A stretch of 64,000 bases of DNA from Rhodobacteraceae bacterium S2214 (lineage in GTDB: Bacteria; Pseudomonadota; Alphaproteobacteria; Rhodobacterales; Rhodobacteraceae): NCBI GenBank assembly GCA_025141675.1, contig CP081161.1:3008501-3072500 (forward strand), written 5' to 3'. Shown here in pieces: positions 44,204-54,125 of this stretch; the first letter of the stretch is position 1, and each line of letters starts with the position of its first letter. The notes below the pieces were generated by a model. That model was not told the DNA's origin. It did no database searches and saw only the letters and a list, made by a program, of their open reading frames with translations. The translations under genes and the position numbers were made by a program.

Positions 44204-45510
44204 GATGGGTCCCCATTCAGGCGGTCCAAACGGGCGCGCACTGACAGACCGTGCGCCTCCAAACTTTCGGATTGCGCCAGCCGTTCCGCCGACGGGCCGA
44301 TAGCGGCCAAAGCTTCGGGCGACATGCGTGCAAGCGTTGTGCGCTTCACAAAATCCATGACGGATAACCCGCTGGAGAATCGTGCAGACCGTGCTGTTGG
44401 CAACACGTGGTTTGGTCCACCGATGTAGTCGCCAATGGCTTCTGGCGTCCAAGCACCGATGAAAATTGCGCCCGCGTGCGTGATTTTCGCGGCCAGCGCA
44501 TCTGCGTCCGCGACGCAGAGTTCGAGGTGCTCTGGTGCGATCCGGTCGGATAGCGTCACCGCCTCGTCCAAGTCAGAGACTGTGATCACGGCCCCAAAAT
44601 CACGCCAGCTGGCGCGTGCGATATCTCGGCGTTCCAGCGTTTCAAGGCGCTTTTCAACGGCATCCGCGACAGCCTGACCAAAATCCGCGTCATCGGTGAT
44701 CAGTAGTGATTGTGCGCTTTCGTCGTGTTCTGCTTGGGACAAAAGGTCGAGGGCGATCCAATCGGGGTCGTTGTCCTTATCCGCGATGACAAGGATTTCA
44801 GACGGGCCCGCGATCATATCAATGCCGACTTTGCCGAAAACACGGCGTTTGGCTGCCGCAACAAATGCGTTGCCCGGACCAGTGATTTTATCAACGGGCG
44901 CAATGCTTTGCGTGCCATAAGCCAAAGCTGCAATGGCCTGCGCACCACCGACACGGTAAATTTCGTCGACACCTGCGATTTGGGCGGCCAGCAGTACAAG
45001 CGGGTTTACCAAACCATCTGGCGTCGGCACTGTGATCGCCAGACGCTGCACGCCTGCAACCTTCGCCGGGATCGCGTTCATCAAAACGGATGACGGATAG
45101 GTCGCCAAACCACCCGGCACATAAAGTCCCGCAGCAGACACAGGTGTCCAGCGCCAGCCAAGCGTCGCACCCGCGTCATCCGTCCACATCTGATCATCGG
45201 GCAATTGGCGTGCGTGATAGGCGCGAATGCGGTCTGCAGCTAATTCGAGTGCGGCGCGGTCTTCGTCAGATACCTTCGCGCATTCAGCCGCGATTTCAGC
45301 CTCAGAGAACCGTAAAGTGTCTGCCGTGACGTCAAAACGGTCGAATTTCGCAGTCAGTTCCAGTACAGCCGCATCACCGCGCGCCCGCACGTCTGCAATG
45401 ATGTCCGCCACGATATGATCCACATCAGGCGAATCCTCGCGTTTTGCCCCTAAAAGGGCAACAAACTGGGCTTCGAAATCGGCATCTGAACTGGAAAGAA
45501 ACTGTGGCAT
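44200..45510 (-). CDS. hisD: Histidinol dehydrogenase
   Basis: A 436-residue enzyme catalysing the last two steps of histidine synthesis (L-histidinol to L-histidine, NAD+ and Zn2+ dependent). Signatures: YVPGGLATYPSSVLM, IDMIAGPSEILVIAD, SQAEHDESAQS (zinc-binding Gln and His) and IAPEHLELC (catalytic Glu and His). Full length. Leads the hisD-UPF0262-LMW-PTP group. An 18-bp perfect palindrome (GAATTTTCTAGAAAATTC, 45608-45625) lies upstream, between hisD and the DUF2948 gene. Confidence 0.98.
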   Translation of the reverse strand: MPQFLSSSDADFEAQFVALLGAKREDSPDVDHIVADIIADVRARGDAAVLELTAKFDRFDVTADTLRFSEAEIAAECAKVSDEDRAALELAADRIRAYHARQLPDDQMWTDDAGATLGWRWTPVSAAGLYVPGGLATYPSSVLMNAIPAKVAGVQRLAITVPTPDGLVNPLVLLAAQIAGVDEIYRVGGAQAIAALAYGTQSIAPVDKITGPGNAFVAAAKRRVFGKVGIDMIAGPSEILVIADKDNDPDWIALDLLSQAEHDESAQSLLITDDADFGQAVADAVEKRLETLERRDIARASWRDFGAVITVSDLDEAVTLSDRIAPEHLELCVADADALAAKITHAGAIFIGAWTPEAIGDYIGGPNHVLPTARSARFSSGLSVMDFVKRTTLARMSPEALAAIGPSAERLAQSESLEAHGLSVRARLDRLNGDPS

Positions 45511-45634
45511 CGGGTACTCCTTACGCCTGTCTTACAGCGCTCACGCGGTACCATCAATGCGACAGGGTTGCTTCTTTTGGTCTTAAATACCTCTGCCGGA
45601 GGCATCCGAATTTTCTAGAAAATTCGTGACCCGA

Positions 45635-46114
45635 TCACAGGTTGTGATCAGGTACCTTTTTTGAGGGCGCAACATATGGCCGCGTCACGTCACGCAAAAC
45701 GACTTCGAGCGCTTCGACGTCAATCGCAACCGCACCGTCGCCCGCAAGCGTTAGTTCGATGCGTCCCATGCCATCTTCGCCCGCCGTAAACGCCATAGAA
45801 AGCAGTGAATACACCATGTCCGCATCGCGTGGATCGACACCTTGCGATTTGACCGCCTGCACGTCTTCGATCACCAAAACGGACTGCACACGTTCATAGT
45901 CGCGTTTGCGCAGGGCTGCTTTGTCCGCATCTTCCCAGCGAAAACGGTTCAACAGGATCGCAAAGCGGCGTGCCTTGCGGTCCCATTTCATTTCAGCGGC
46001 CGGAAATACGGCGTCTTGCACCAAAGCGGCAAGTACCGCCAAGTCTTCGGCATCGAGCGCCTTCAGCCGTAGGGGTGCTTCGCCGCCATCTTCAAAACGT
46101 GCGTCTTCGGTCAT
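45635..46114 (-). CDS. DUF2948 family protein
   Basis: A 159-residue alphaproteobacterial protein of unknown function ([48 protein letters not shown] pattern). It starts overlapping the murA stop as ATGA (46111-46114), so it is co-translated with MurA, as in related genomes. No catalytic motif is visible. Confidence 0.92.
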   Translation of the reverse strand: MTEDARFEDGGEAPLRLKALDAEDLAVLAALVQDAVFPAAEMKWDRKARRFAILLNRFRWEDADKAALRKRDYERVQSVLVIEDVQAVKSQGVDPRDADMVYSLLSMAFTAGEDGMGRIELTLAGDGAVAIDVEALEVVLRDVTRPYVAPSKKVPDHNL

Positions 46115-47382
46115 ATGCCTTGTACCCGTTCAATTTGTGCGCCAACGCCGCCCAGCTTTTCTTCGACGTGTTCATAGCCGCGATCAAGGTGGTAGACGCG
46201 GTTCACAACGGTTTCACCTTCCGCCGCAAGCCCAGCCAAGATCAAGGAAACAGAGGCCCGCAGATCGGTTGCCATCACAGGCGCACCTTTCATTTTGGCC
46301 ACGCCTTTGACAGTCGCAGTGCCGCCTTGCACGTCAATGTCTGCGCCCATGCGGATCAATTCGGGCGCATGCATGAAGCGGTTTTCAAAGATCTTTTCTT
46401 CCAGCACCGATGTTCCTTCAGCGATACACAGCATCGCCATCATCTGCGCCTGCAGGTCGGTCGGGAAACCCGGGAATGGTTCGGTCGTCACATCAACCGC
46501 TTTCGGGCGATCCCCGCGACGGCGGACTTTCAGGCCGTTGGCCGTCTCGGTCACATCGATGCCAGCTGCATCCAGTTTTTCAGCGAAAGCTGCGACCAAG
46601 GACATTTTCCCGCCAAGACATTCGACCTCGCCACCTGTGAACACAGGGGCCAGCATATAGGTGCCCAGTTCGATCCGGTCCGTGACGACGGGGTGCGTTG
46701 CCGCCCCGAGACGGTCCACGCCTTGGATCGTAATTGTGGATGTGCCGTCGCCATCGATCTGTGCACCCATCCGGCGCAGACAATCCGCCAGATCAACGAT
46801 TTCCGGTTCGCGCGCCGCGTTGTTGATGACCGTGGTCCCTTTCGCAAGGGTCGCCGCCATCATGATGTTTTCGGTTGCCCCGACGGATGCAAACGGGAAA
46901 TCAATGACCGCACCTTGCAGACGGCCACCCATGGCTTTTGCATGCAGATAGCCGTCACGCAGGTCAATCTCTGCGCCCATTTTGGTCAGACCGTCAGTGT
47001 GGATGTCCATCGGGCGCGCACCAATCGCACAGCCACCGGGCAGCGACACGATCGCATGGCCTTCACGGGCCAACAAAGGCCCCAGAACGAGGTTGGAGGC
47101 CCGCATTTTACGCACGATGTCGTAATCAGCGGTCGTGTTGATCGCGCCGTGTGTGGACATGACCTGTACTTTGCCGTCCTGCAATGCGGTTACTTCGGCA
47201 CCCAGCGATTGCAGCAGCTGCGTCATGGTTTTGATGTCTGACAGACGTGGCGCATTGGTCAGCGTCAGCGGTTCTTCGGACAGCAAGGTCGCTGGCATCA
47301 ACGTCAGTGCGGCGTTTTTCGCGCCTGCGATCTGAATTTGACCGCTGAGTTCGCGCCCGCCTTTTACAACAATTGAATCCAT
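46111..47382 (-). CDS. murA: UDP-N-acetylglucosamine 1-carboxyvinyltransferase MurA
   Basis: A 423-residue EPSP-synthase-fold enzyme that adds enolpyruvate to UDP-GlcNAc, the first committed step of peptidoglycan synthesis. Visible: [36 protein letters not shown] with the active-site Cys (fosfomycin target) and [13 protein letters not shown]. It overlaps the DUF2948 gene and lies 8 nt after a small conserved protein gene. Confidence 0.98.
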   Translation of the reverse strand: MDSIVVKGGRELSGQIQIAGAKNAALTLMPATLLSEEPLTLTNAPRLSDIKTMTQLLQSLGAEVTALQDGKVQVMSTHGAINTTADYDIVRKMRASNLVLGPLLAREGHAIVSLPGGCAIGARPMDIHTDGLTKMGAEIDLRDGYLHAKAMGGRLQGAVIDFPFASVGATENIMMAATLAKGTTVINNAAREPEIVDLADCLRRMGAQIDGDGTSTITIQGVDRLGAATHPVVTDRIELGTYMLAPVFTGGEVECLGGKMSLVAAFAEKLDAAGIDVTETANGLKVRRRGDRPKAVDVTTEPFPGFPTDLQAQMMAMLCIAEGTSVLEEKIFENRFMHAPELIRMGADIDVQGGTATVKGVAKMKGAPVMATDLRASVSLILAGLAAEGETVVNRVYHLDRGYEHVEEKLGGVGAQIERVQGI

Positions 47383-47390
47383 CTACCCGC

Positions 47391-47534
47391 CTACTCTTTC
47401 TTTTCAGTCTTGTCCGACGCCGCGCGTGCTTTTGCCTGCGCTTTGCGTTTGCCCATATTCGCCTTCAGCGCCGCCTTTAGCCGGTCTTCCCGAGTTTGCG
47501 GAGCCTTGGTTTTTTTGCTTGTGTCTTGCGTCAT
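47391..47534 (-). CDS. Small basic protein upstream of murA
   Basis: A 47-residue Lys-rich protein beginning MTQDTSKKTKAPQTREDRL and containing KAALKANMGKRKAQAKARAA. ATG 47534 and TAG 47391-47393 enclose a compact frame 8 nt upstream of the murA start. Short basic proteins with this RLKAALKANMxxRKAQAKAR core precede murA in other Rhodobacteraceae (memory). It may bind nucleic acid. Function unknown. Confidence 0.75.
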   Translation of the reverse strand: MTQDTSKKTKAPQTREDRLKAALKANMGKRKAQAKARAASDKTEKKE

Positions 47535-47621
47535 ATACGACGTGTTATCAAGCTGTGCAAAAAGCGTCTAGTGAGGGCTTGCACCGCAATGCGAATACGT
47601 CTAATTCCCAGCCTCACGGAT

Positions 47622-47696
47622 GCTGTGGTAGCTCAGTGGTAGAGCACACCCTTGGTAAGGGTGAGGTCGGGAGTTCAATCCTCCCTCACAGCACCA
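47622..47696 (+). tRNA. tRNA-Thr (GGT)
   Basis: A 75-nt cloverleaf: acceptor GCTGTGG with TCACAGC, D-stem GCTC/GAGC, anticodon stem ACCCT/AGGGT around TGGTA with GGT as anticodon, T-arm GGGAG/CTCCC, and an encoded CCA end. It lies in the opposite direction to tex and murA. Confidence 0.96.
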
Positions 47697-47777
47697 TCCT
47701 TCAAACAGATTTTTTTGTCTTGCGAACCTACGTGTTGATCATGTCGTTGATCGCCTGGGGTCTATGATTTTGCCAAC

Positions 47778-47817
47778 AAAAAAGGCCGCGCAACACATAT
47801 GGCGTGTCGCGCGGCCT
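47778..47817 (-). terminator. Rho-independent terminator of tex
   Basis: AGGCCGCGC (47783-47791) pairs with GCGCGGCCT (47809-47817), with further ACAC/GTGT pairing in the loop. On the minus strand it is followed by a run of T (47783-47778), 26 nt after the tex stop. Confidence 0.9.
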
Positions 47818-47842
47818 GTTTGGTGCGGGCGTGATGAACGCC

Positions 47843-50164
47843 CTACCCCTTGGGATTTTTCATCGCGGCTGCCAGAGCTGATCCAAATGCGCCTTGGCTA
47901 GTGGTTTTTGGTGCCGCTGACGTTTTATGCACTGTCCGCGGTCCTTTGGGTTTGTCGCGATTGTCGCGCGGGGCTGGTTTCGCACCACCGTCTTTGCGCA
48001 TGCTGAGCCCGATGCGTTTGCGCGGCACGTCGACTTCTGTCACGCGGACCCGCACCACATCGCCTGCTTTGACGACCTCGTGCGGGTCTTTGACGAACTT
48101 GTCCGCAAGCTGGCTGACGTGGACCAGTCCGTCCTGATGCACACCGATATCAACAAACGCGCCAAAGGCTGCGACGTTAGTGACGGTGCCTTCGAGTGAC
48201 ATGCCTGCCTTGAGGTCCGTGATGCTGTCGACGCCTTCCGCGAAGGTCGCGGTTTTGAAGGTTGGACGCGGGTCGCGGCCCGGTTTTTCCAGTTCTGTCA
48301 GGATGTCGCGCACCGTTGGCAGGCCAAAGCTGTCGTCGACGAATTGCTCGGCCCGCAGGCCTTTTAACGCCGCACCGTCCCCCATGATCTGCCGGATATC
48401 GCGCCCGCAGGCTGCCACGATTTTGCGGGCAACTCCGTATGCTTCGGGGTGGACGGACGACGCATCAAGCGGTTCGTCCCCGCCCGTGATCCGTAGGAAA
48501 CCTGCGCATTGCTCGTAAGCTTTTGGTCCCAAACCGGGGACTTTGAGCAGTGCTTTGCGGCTTGGAAACGGTCCATTGGCATCGCGATGTGCGACGACTG
48601 CTTGCGCCAGCGACGTGCCGAGGCCAGCAATATGCGACAAGAGCGGTGCGGACGCCATGTTCAGATCGACGCCGACCGCGTTCACTGCATCCTCGACCAC
48701 GACGGCCAGAGATTGCGCCAATTGGCGTTGATCCACGTCGTGCTGGTATTGGCCGACGCCAATGGCTTGCGGGTCGATCTTGACCAATTCGGCTAACGGG
48801 TCCTGCAGCCGCCGCGCGATGGACACAGCCCCGCGTAGGGAAACGTCAATATCAGGGAATTCGAGCGACGCGAGTTCAGAGGCCGAATAAACGGACGCCC
48901 CTGCCTCTGACACGATCACGGATGTAGGGCGCGTCACACTGGAAGGCAGGCGTTTGATCACGTCCGCGACAAGCCGTTCGGATTCGCGGCTGGCCGTGCC
49001 ATTGCCGACTGCGATCAGCGCGATCCCGTGTTTCTGGATCATGTGGGTCAGGGTTTCTTCGGCCCCGCGCAGATCATTTTTCGGCTGGAATGGATAGATC
49101 GTTGCCGTGTCGAGCAGTTTGCCCGTTTCATCAACAACCGCAATTTTGCACCCCGTCCGAATACCCGGATCGAGGCCCAGCGTCGCACGTGGCCCCGCAG
49201 GTGCCGCCAGCAAAAGATCACGTAGGTTGCGCGCGAAAACGTCGATGGCTGCAGCATGTGCCGACCGGCGCATTTCGGCCATCAGGTCCATGAACATCGC
49301 AAGGCTCAGCTTCACCCGCCATGCCCAGTTGGCCACGCCTTGCAGCCACAGATCACCGGGTGCATCGCCGCGAATACCGATTTCGGCTGCGACGATGTTC
49401 AGGATACGCGGCAGGCCTTCTTCGGGTTCGGGGCTGATATCGAGGGTGACAATTTCTTCTTTCGTCGCACGTAGGATCGCAAGGGCGCGGTGCGACGGGA
49501 TTGTGGCCCATTTTTCGGAATGGGCGAAATAGTCGGAGAACTTTGCGCCAGCTTCTTCTTTACCTGCAATGACGCAGGCGTTGATCATCGCTTCTTGCTG
49601 CATAACCTCGCGCAAACGACCGACAAGGCCCGCGTTTTCACCCAGTTCTTCGACCAGAATATCGCGGGCGCCATTCAGCGCTGCTTTGGAATCCGCCACT
49701 TCGTCCGACAGGTATCCTTCGGCCAATGCGACGGGTTCTGCGTTGCGGTCGTCCATGATGGCGCGCAACAGCGGTTCTAACCCGTTTTCACGGGCGATCA
49801 TCGCTTTAGTCCGGCGTTTGGGTTTGTAGGGCAGATACAGATCTTCGAGCACGGCTTTGGTATCGGCCTTTGCAATGTCGCGGGCCAGCGCGTCGGTCAT
49901 TTTACCTTGCGAGGTGATCTGATCGGCAATCGACGCACGGCGCTTTTCAAGATCGCGCAAGTAGTCCAGACGTTCCGCCAAACGGCGCAGCTGCGCATCA
50001 TCAAGTCCGCCTGTCGCCTCTTTACGGTAACGGGCCACGAAGGGCACAGTATCCCCGCCGTCCAACATGGCCACGGTGGCCGTAACCTGATCGGGCCTCG
50101 CGCCAATGTCGCTGGCAATATTGCGGGCAATGCGGTCTGCGACAGCGGTCATGAGAGGCTCCAT
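47843..50164 (-). CDS. tex: Tex-family RNA-binding transcription accessory protein
   Basis: A 773-residue cytosolic nucleic-acid-binding protein homologous to Spt6 core. Domain order: N-terminal Tex/HTH region, YqgF/RNase H-like (TLGLDPGIRTGCKIAVVDETG), HhH pair (HIAGLGTSLAQAVV; VPGLGPKAYEQCAGFLRI) and an S1 RNA-binding domain near 650-725 (LEGTVTNVAAFGAFVDIGVHQDGLVH). A basic low-complexity tail follows. An internal ATG 4 codons later (MTAVADRIARNIA) is the more usual beginning. Typical length for the family. Confidence 0.96.
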   Translation of the reverse strand: MEPLMTAVADRIARNIASDIGARPDQVTATVAMLDGGDTVPFVARYRKEATGGLDDAQLRRLAERLDYLRDLEKRRASIADQITSQGKMTDALARDIAKADTKAVLEDLYLPYKPKRRTKAMIARENGLEPLLRAIMDDRNAEPVALAEGYLSDEVADSKAALNGARDILVEELGENAGLVGRLREVMQQEAMINACVIAGKEEAGAKFSDYFAHSEKWATIPSHRALAILRATKEEIVTLDISPEPEEGLPRILNIVAAEIGIRGDAPGDLWLQGVANWAWRVKLSLAMFMDLMAEMRRSAHAAAIDVFARNLRDLLLAAPAGPRATLGLDPGIRTGCKIAVVDETGKLLDTATIYPFQPKNDLRGAEETLTHMIQKHGIALIAVGNGTASRESERLVADVIKRLPSSVTRPTSVIVSEAGASVYSASELASLEFPDIDVSLRGAVSIARRLQDPLAELVKIDPQAIGVGQYQHDVDQRQLAQSLAVVVEDAVNAVGVDLNMASAPLLSHIAGLGTSLAQAVVAHRDANGPFPSRKALLKVPGLGPKAYEQCAGFLRITGGDEPLDASSVHPEAYGVARKIVAACGRDIRQIMGDGAALKGLRAEQFVDDSFGLPTVRDILTELEKPGRDPRPTFKTATFAEGVDSITDLKAGMSLEGTVTNVAAFGAFVDIGVHQDGLVHVSQLADKFVKDPHEVVKAGDVVRVRVTEVDVPRKRIGLSMRKDGGAKPAPRDNRDKPKGPRTVHKTSAAPKTTSQGAFGSALAAAMKNPKG

Positions 50165-50337
50165 CTACTCGTTTGGAAAATCGTGATAGCGCCCCTGTCC
50201 GGCAGGGCCAAGACCAAGTTGCAGCTTATCCACCGAGAATTTCGGCCGGGCGGATCGTCTAGATTGCATGACATGCCTTGCAGCCTGAAACCACGCGTAG
50301 TTAGCTTGATCAAAGGTAGATTGCTTAAGGGGTGAAA

Positions 50338-51549
50338 ATGACACTTGATCCAGAAATCGTCTTGCTTGGCGTCCTGATCTGTATTTTCGCCTATTCCTTG
50401 CTGACCAAAGCGATTGCGCGTTCAATTATCACGCTCCCCATCATTTTCATGGTGGTTGGGTATCTTGCGGCAGGCCCGATTGCGCTGATGGCCGAACCCG
50501 AATTGCTTGATGACGGAAAGCGGTTGCTGGCAGAAATCACGTTGGTTCTGGTCCTGTTTTCAGACGCCAGCCATGTGCGTACCCAGAAATTAAGACGCAG
50601 CTTTGGCATCCCCCTACGCATGCTTGTGATCGGTCTGCCGCTGACCATCGCGTTGGGCACCGTTGTAGCTTACGGACTGAACCCAAGCAGCGGTATGGCG
50701 ATGGCATTGCTCACCGCAGCGGTGCTGACCCCAACTGACGCGGCATTTGGCCAGACAGTTTTATCAAGCGATTCCGTGCCCGAGAATTTACAGCAGACCA
50801 TCAATGTTGAAAGCGGTCTGAACGACGGACTTGTGCTGCCGTTTGTCTTGTTAGGCGGGATCCTTGCGTCGGCAGGCATGCAAGGCGCGAACACAGATGG
50901 GTTGGTCGTTTCGGCGTTGCTACAGATCACGTTCGGCCCGTTGGTCGGGGTCGGTATCGGCTGGACCGCAGCAAAGGCGATGGGGCTCGCGCAGAGACAG
51001 GATGTCATGGCCGAAGCGGCTGGTGGCGTTGCGTTTGTTATGGTCGCGTTCTCGGCCTATTTGTTGTCCGAATTAGTCGGAGGGAACGGGTTTATCGCTG
51101 CTTTCACCGCTGGCATGGTTTTCGGAAACACCTACAAATACCCCCTGCATTTCATCAGCGAATTCATGGAAGGCATCGGCCAACTTCTGACGATGTTTGC
51201 GTTTTTGGCATTTGGTGCGCTTTTGCTGCCGGACGGCTTTGCGCATATGACGTGGAACGCGGTTATACTGGCGTTTCTTTTTCTGACGCTTGTCAGGATG
51301 TTACCCATCATGGTTTCGCTTTGGGGCACACACCTGCATGTGAGCGAGAAGTTGTTTTTGGGATGGTTCGGGCCGCGTGGGTTGGCGTCAATTTTGTTCA
51401 CGCTGATCATGATCGACGAATTCGACTTTCCGGGTGAAGATGAACTGCTGGCGTGTGTGTCGATGACCGTGTTCATGTCCATCATTCTACACGGGATGTC
51501 GGCCGCGCCACTGGCGAAATGGATCGGAAAAACCGTTCCAAATGAATGA
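50338..51549 (+). CDS. Cation:proton antiporter family protein
   Basis: A 403-residue transporter of the monovalent cation:proton antiporter superfamily with 12 or so helices. The ion-binding region in helices 4-6 shows TAAVLTPTDAAFGQTVL and VESGLNDGLVLPFVL: the TP and ND pairs fit the CPA1/NhaP type, so Na+/H+ exchange is likely. AAGGGG precedes ATG 50338. It has no C-terminal RCK or TrkA domain. Isolated gene between tex (divergent) and tRNA-fMet. Confidence 0.9.
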   Translation: MTLDPEIVLLGVLICIFAYSLLTKAIARSIITLPIIFMVVGYLAAGPIALMAEPELLDDGKRLLAEITLVLVLFSDASHVRTQKLRRSFGIPLRMLVIGLPLTIALGTVVAYGLNPSSGMAMALLTAAVLTPTDAAFGQTVLSSDSVPENLQQTINVESGLNDGLVLPFVLLGGILASAGMQGANTDGLVVSALLQITFGPLVGVGIGWTAAKAMGLAQRQDVMAEAAGGVAFVMVAFSAYLLSELVGGNGFIAAFTAGMVFGNTYKYPLHFISEFMEGIGQLLTMFAFLAFGALLLPDGFAHMTWNAVILAFLFLTLVRMLPIMVSLWGTHLHVSEKLFLGWFGPRGLASILFTLIMIDEFDFPGEDELLACVSMTVFMSIILHGMSAAPLAKWIGKTVPNE

Positions 51550-51577
51550 GGTTTAGGCTGAGTGGTGACCAGAAACG

Positions 51578-51610
51578 ACAAAACCCCACCGTTTTACGGG
51601 TGGGGTTTGT
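51578..51610. terminator. Terminator between antiporter and tRNA-fMet
   Basis: ACAAAACCCCACC (51578-51590) pairs with GGTGGGGTTTGT (51599-51610). It can act for the antiporter gene on the plus strand or for tRNA-fMet on the minus strand. The stem carries A- and T-rich ends. Confidence 0.75.
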
Positions 51611-51616
51611 AGGACT

Positions 51617-51693
<77 letters not shown>

Positions 51694-51853
51694 CCAAGTT
51701 CGCATCAGATACTGCGAGTGGCTGGCGACCGCAAGGGGCGTTTTCGCACTTTTGTCATGTTTTTCGATTATTACGTAAAGTCAGCCTTATTCGGTGAAAA
51801 CTATCCTCGTGGCCACGAGGGTTCGGTGGACTAATCTAGGTAATACCAAGCAG

Positions 51854-53500
51854 TTATCGTGGGCCCTGTGGTTTCAGGTCAGCGAACGCGATGCCTGTTG
51901 TGGCTTCGTATTCTTCGGCGTCCCAGAATCCGATCAGGATGCCGGCCTTTGCTGCCGTCTTTTGCCCTGCCAGAACTGCCGGCGTTGCCGTGATGCGCGT
52001 ATGATGCTGGGTCGCCCATTTCAGCAAAGCCGCTTCCATCCGTTTGCGCGTCTCGATGTGGGCGATGTCCTGTGACGTCCCGAGATCGATCAGTTCTTGT
52101 GGATCTGCTTCGAGATCAAACAGGATCGGATCAAAGCCTTCGCACCGAATATATTTCCAACGTCCATCGAAGATCATCGTGGTGTGTGCGTCTTCTTGGG
52201 GGACGTCCAAGGTACGGGCCATTTCGGACCAGTGGTAATCGTGTTCGCTGATGACATAACCACGCGCGAAACCGTCTGTGCCATGCAGGATCGGCGTCAA
52301 ATCACGCCCTTCGATGATGTGTGGCTTCGGTTCGCACCCCAAGGCGTTCATAAAGGTCGGCGCGAGGTCGATCATTTCGATCAGGTCATCTGACACCAAG
52401 CCGCGCGTCGCATCCGCATCCTTGCGCGGGTCCGCGATGATCATGGGGACTTTGACGGCCATTTCGTGATAGAAGTCCTTATCCCCCATCCAGTGATCCC
52501 CCATATAGTCGCCGTGATCAGAACAGACTGCGATGATCGTGTTATCGCTGAACCCTTTTTCATCCATCCAAGCAAACAACCGCCCCAGATTGTCATCGAG
52601 CTGTTTGATCAGCCCCATATAGGCCGGGATCACGTGCGTGCGCACATGATCGCGTGAAAAGCTTTTGCAGACGCGCGCATCAAGGTAGGCCGCCATTAAC
52701 GGATGTTCGGTCTGCCGTTCTGCATCGCTGCGCACCGGATCAATGATGTGCCCTTCGTCATACATGTCGTGGTACGGCGCGGGCACGATGTAGGGCCAGT
52801 GCGGTTTGATATAGCTTAGGTGGCACATCCAAGGTCGCCCGTCAGCCGCAGCGTCTTCCATGAACGCCATAGCGCGGTCGGTCATATAGGCCGTTTCGGA
52901 ATGTTCTTCCGGCACGTTTGCCGCAAGGCGTGAATTCTCAAGCAACCACGCCGAAAGCTGTTCTCCATCGTCGTCGAGCCCCGAATTTGCGAAATCTTCC
53001 CACGGATTATCGCTTTGGTAGCCATGTGACACGAGGTAGTCATCGTAGGCCGACCAATTCTGGCGCGGACTGTCGGGGTGCAAACCGTCGTCCCTTTCAA
53101 ACGGTTCGAACCCGCATTCAGACCTGCGCACGCCGATTTCGCTAGCCGGATCAATGCCCAGCCAAGCCATACCTTCTTTGTCCGCAATCATGTGGGTTTT
53201 ACCGACCAAAACAGCTCGTGCGCCTGCGTCGCGCAAATGATCACCTAAGGTCGGCTCCCCAACCCGCAAAGGCATGCCGTTCCATGTGGATCCATGGCTG
53301 CGCACGTATCGCCCTGTGTAGGCCGACATCCGCGATGGTCCGCAAACGGGCGATTGCACGTAGGCATTGGTGAACCGGACGCCCCGCTGTGCGAGCGCAT
53401 CAATGTGGGGTGTGTGCAGGTGTGGGTGACCGTAGCAGCTAAGGTAGTCAAAGCGCAGTTGGTCGGCCATGATCCATAGGACATTGGGGCGATCGTTCAT
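51854..53500 (-). CDS. Sulfatase-superfamily hydrolase, phosphonate monoester hydrolase-like
   Basis: A 548-residue alkaline-phosphatase-superfamily enzyme. The residue modified to formylglycine is Cys53 in VCGPSRMSAYTGRY (C-x-P-S-R). Metal-ligating positions include Asp13 (MADQLRFD) and CSDHGDYMGDH near 325. The pattern and length suit phosphonate/phosphodiester monoester hydrolases or choline-sulfatase-like enzymes rather than arylsulfatases, so the substrate is a sulfate or phosphonate ester. No signal peptide is visible, so it is cytosolic. The first ATG overlaps the MarR stop as ATGA. It is co-transcribed with marR and divergent from the TAXI-TRAP genes; the ester may be what that transporter brings in. 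Confidence 0.88.
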   Translation of the reverse strand: MNDRPNVLWIMADQLRFDYLSCYGHPHLHTPHIDALAQRGVRFTNAYVQSPVCGPSRMSAYTGRYVRSHGSTWNGMPLRVGEPTLGDHLRDAGARAVLVGKTHMIADKEGMAWLGIDPASEIGVRRSECGFEPFERDDGLHPDSPRQNWSAYDDYLVSHGYQSDNPWEDFANSGLDDDGEQLSAWLLENSRLAANVPEEHSETAYMTDRAMAFMEDAAADGRPWMCHLSYIKPHWPYIVPAPYHDMYDEGHIIDPVRSDAERQTEHPLMAAYLDARVCKSFSRDHVRTHVIPAYMGLIKQLDDNLGRLFAWMDEKGFSDNTIIAVCSDHGDYMGDHWMGDKDFYHEMAVKVPMIIADPRKDADATRGLVSDDLIEMIDLAPTFMNALGCEPKPHIIEGRDLTPILHGTDGFARGYVISEHDYHWSEMARTLDVPQEDAHTTMIFDGRWKYIRCEGFDPILFDLEADPQELIDLGTSQDIAHIETRKRMEAALLKWATQHHTRITATPAVLAGQKTAAKAGILIGFWDAEEYEATTGIAFADLKPQGPR

Positions 53501-53988
53501 CCTGACTCCAGATTCGGCTGGTTAAGGTGAGCTTCGTAACGGTCGATCAAGCGCAGGAAGGTTGCGATTTCGTCTTGGTCAAAGCTTTCGTTGAGACCTT
53601 CCCGACGCTTTTGCATGATCGGTGCCGCATTGGCGTAGGCCTGTGCACCTGCCGCAGTCATATTGACCAACGATTGCCGTTTATCATCGGGGTTCGGGAC
53701 CGTTTCGACATAGCCCTTGTCACGCATCGCAGGCAGAGCCCGACTGACCAAGGAATGATCGGTGCGCTGGATTGACGCCATGTCTTGCACGCTAAGTGGT
53801 CCGGCCTCGTGCAGATCCCAAAGAATGCGCCATTGGGTAATCGACAGACCGCCCGCGGACAGCAAAAGCCGTTGTGCCTGCGTGCGCGATGCGGTGGCCG
53901 CCGCTTGCAAGCGCCCGAACAGGTTTGCATCCTGCGTGGCCTTGCGTGCTGCCAGTCGTTGCGCGCGTGATTTCGACTTTTCATCCAT
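53497..53988 (-). CDS. MarR-family transcriptional regulator
   Basis: A 163-residue winged-helix repressor (ITQWRILWDLHEAGPLSVQDMASIQRTDHSLVSRALPAMRDKGYVETVPNPDDKRQSLVNMTAAG, shown in part as SLVSRALPAM, PNPDDKRQ). The N-terminal 30 residues are Lys/Arg/Ala-rich. It starts 13 nt after the palindrome at 54021-54050 on the minus strand and ends overlapping the sulfatase gene as ATGA. It likely represses both its own operon and the divergent TAXI-TRAP genes through that site. Confidence 0.92.
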   Translation of the reverse strand: MDEKSKSRAQRLAARKATQDANLFGRLQAAATASRTQAQRLLLSAGGLSITQWRILWDLHEAGPLSVQDMASIQRTDHSLVSRALPAMRDKGYVETVPNPDDKRQSLVNMTAAGAQAYANAAPIMQKRREGLNESFDQDEIATFLRLIDRYEAHLNQPNLESG

Positions 53989-54020
53989 CTGCGTCTCCTA
54001 CGGGCTCATTCAACAGCAAA

Positions 54021-54050
54021 AAATATTACGTGACAAGTCACGTAATATTT
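54021..54050. promoter_or_regulatory. Probable MarR operator, perfect 30-bp palindrome
   Basis: Two perfect 14-base arms, AAATATTACGTGAC (54021-54034) and its complement GTCACGTAATATTT (54037-54050), around AA. The site lies centrally in the 137-bp region between the divergent marR and TAXI genes, where MarR proteins normally bind. Confidence 0.8.
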
Positions 54051-54125
54051 GCAAACCTTTCCTTGCTTCTGGTTATCCGAAGCGAAGGCTGCTTGACCCA
54101 ATGCAGCCACTAGGGAGGAGAAAAT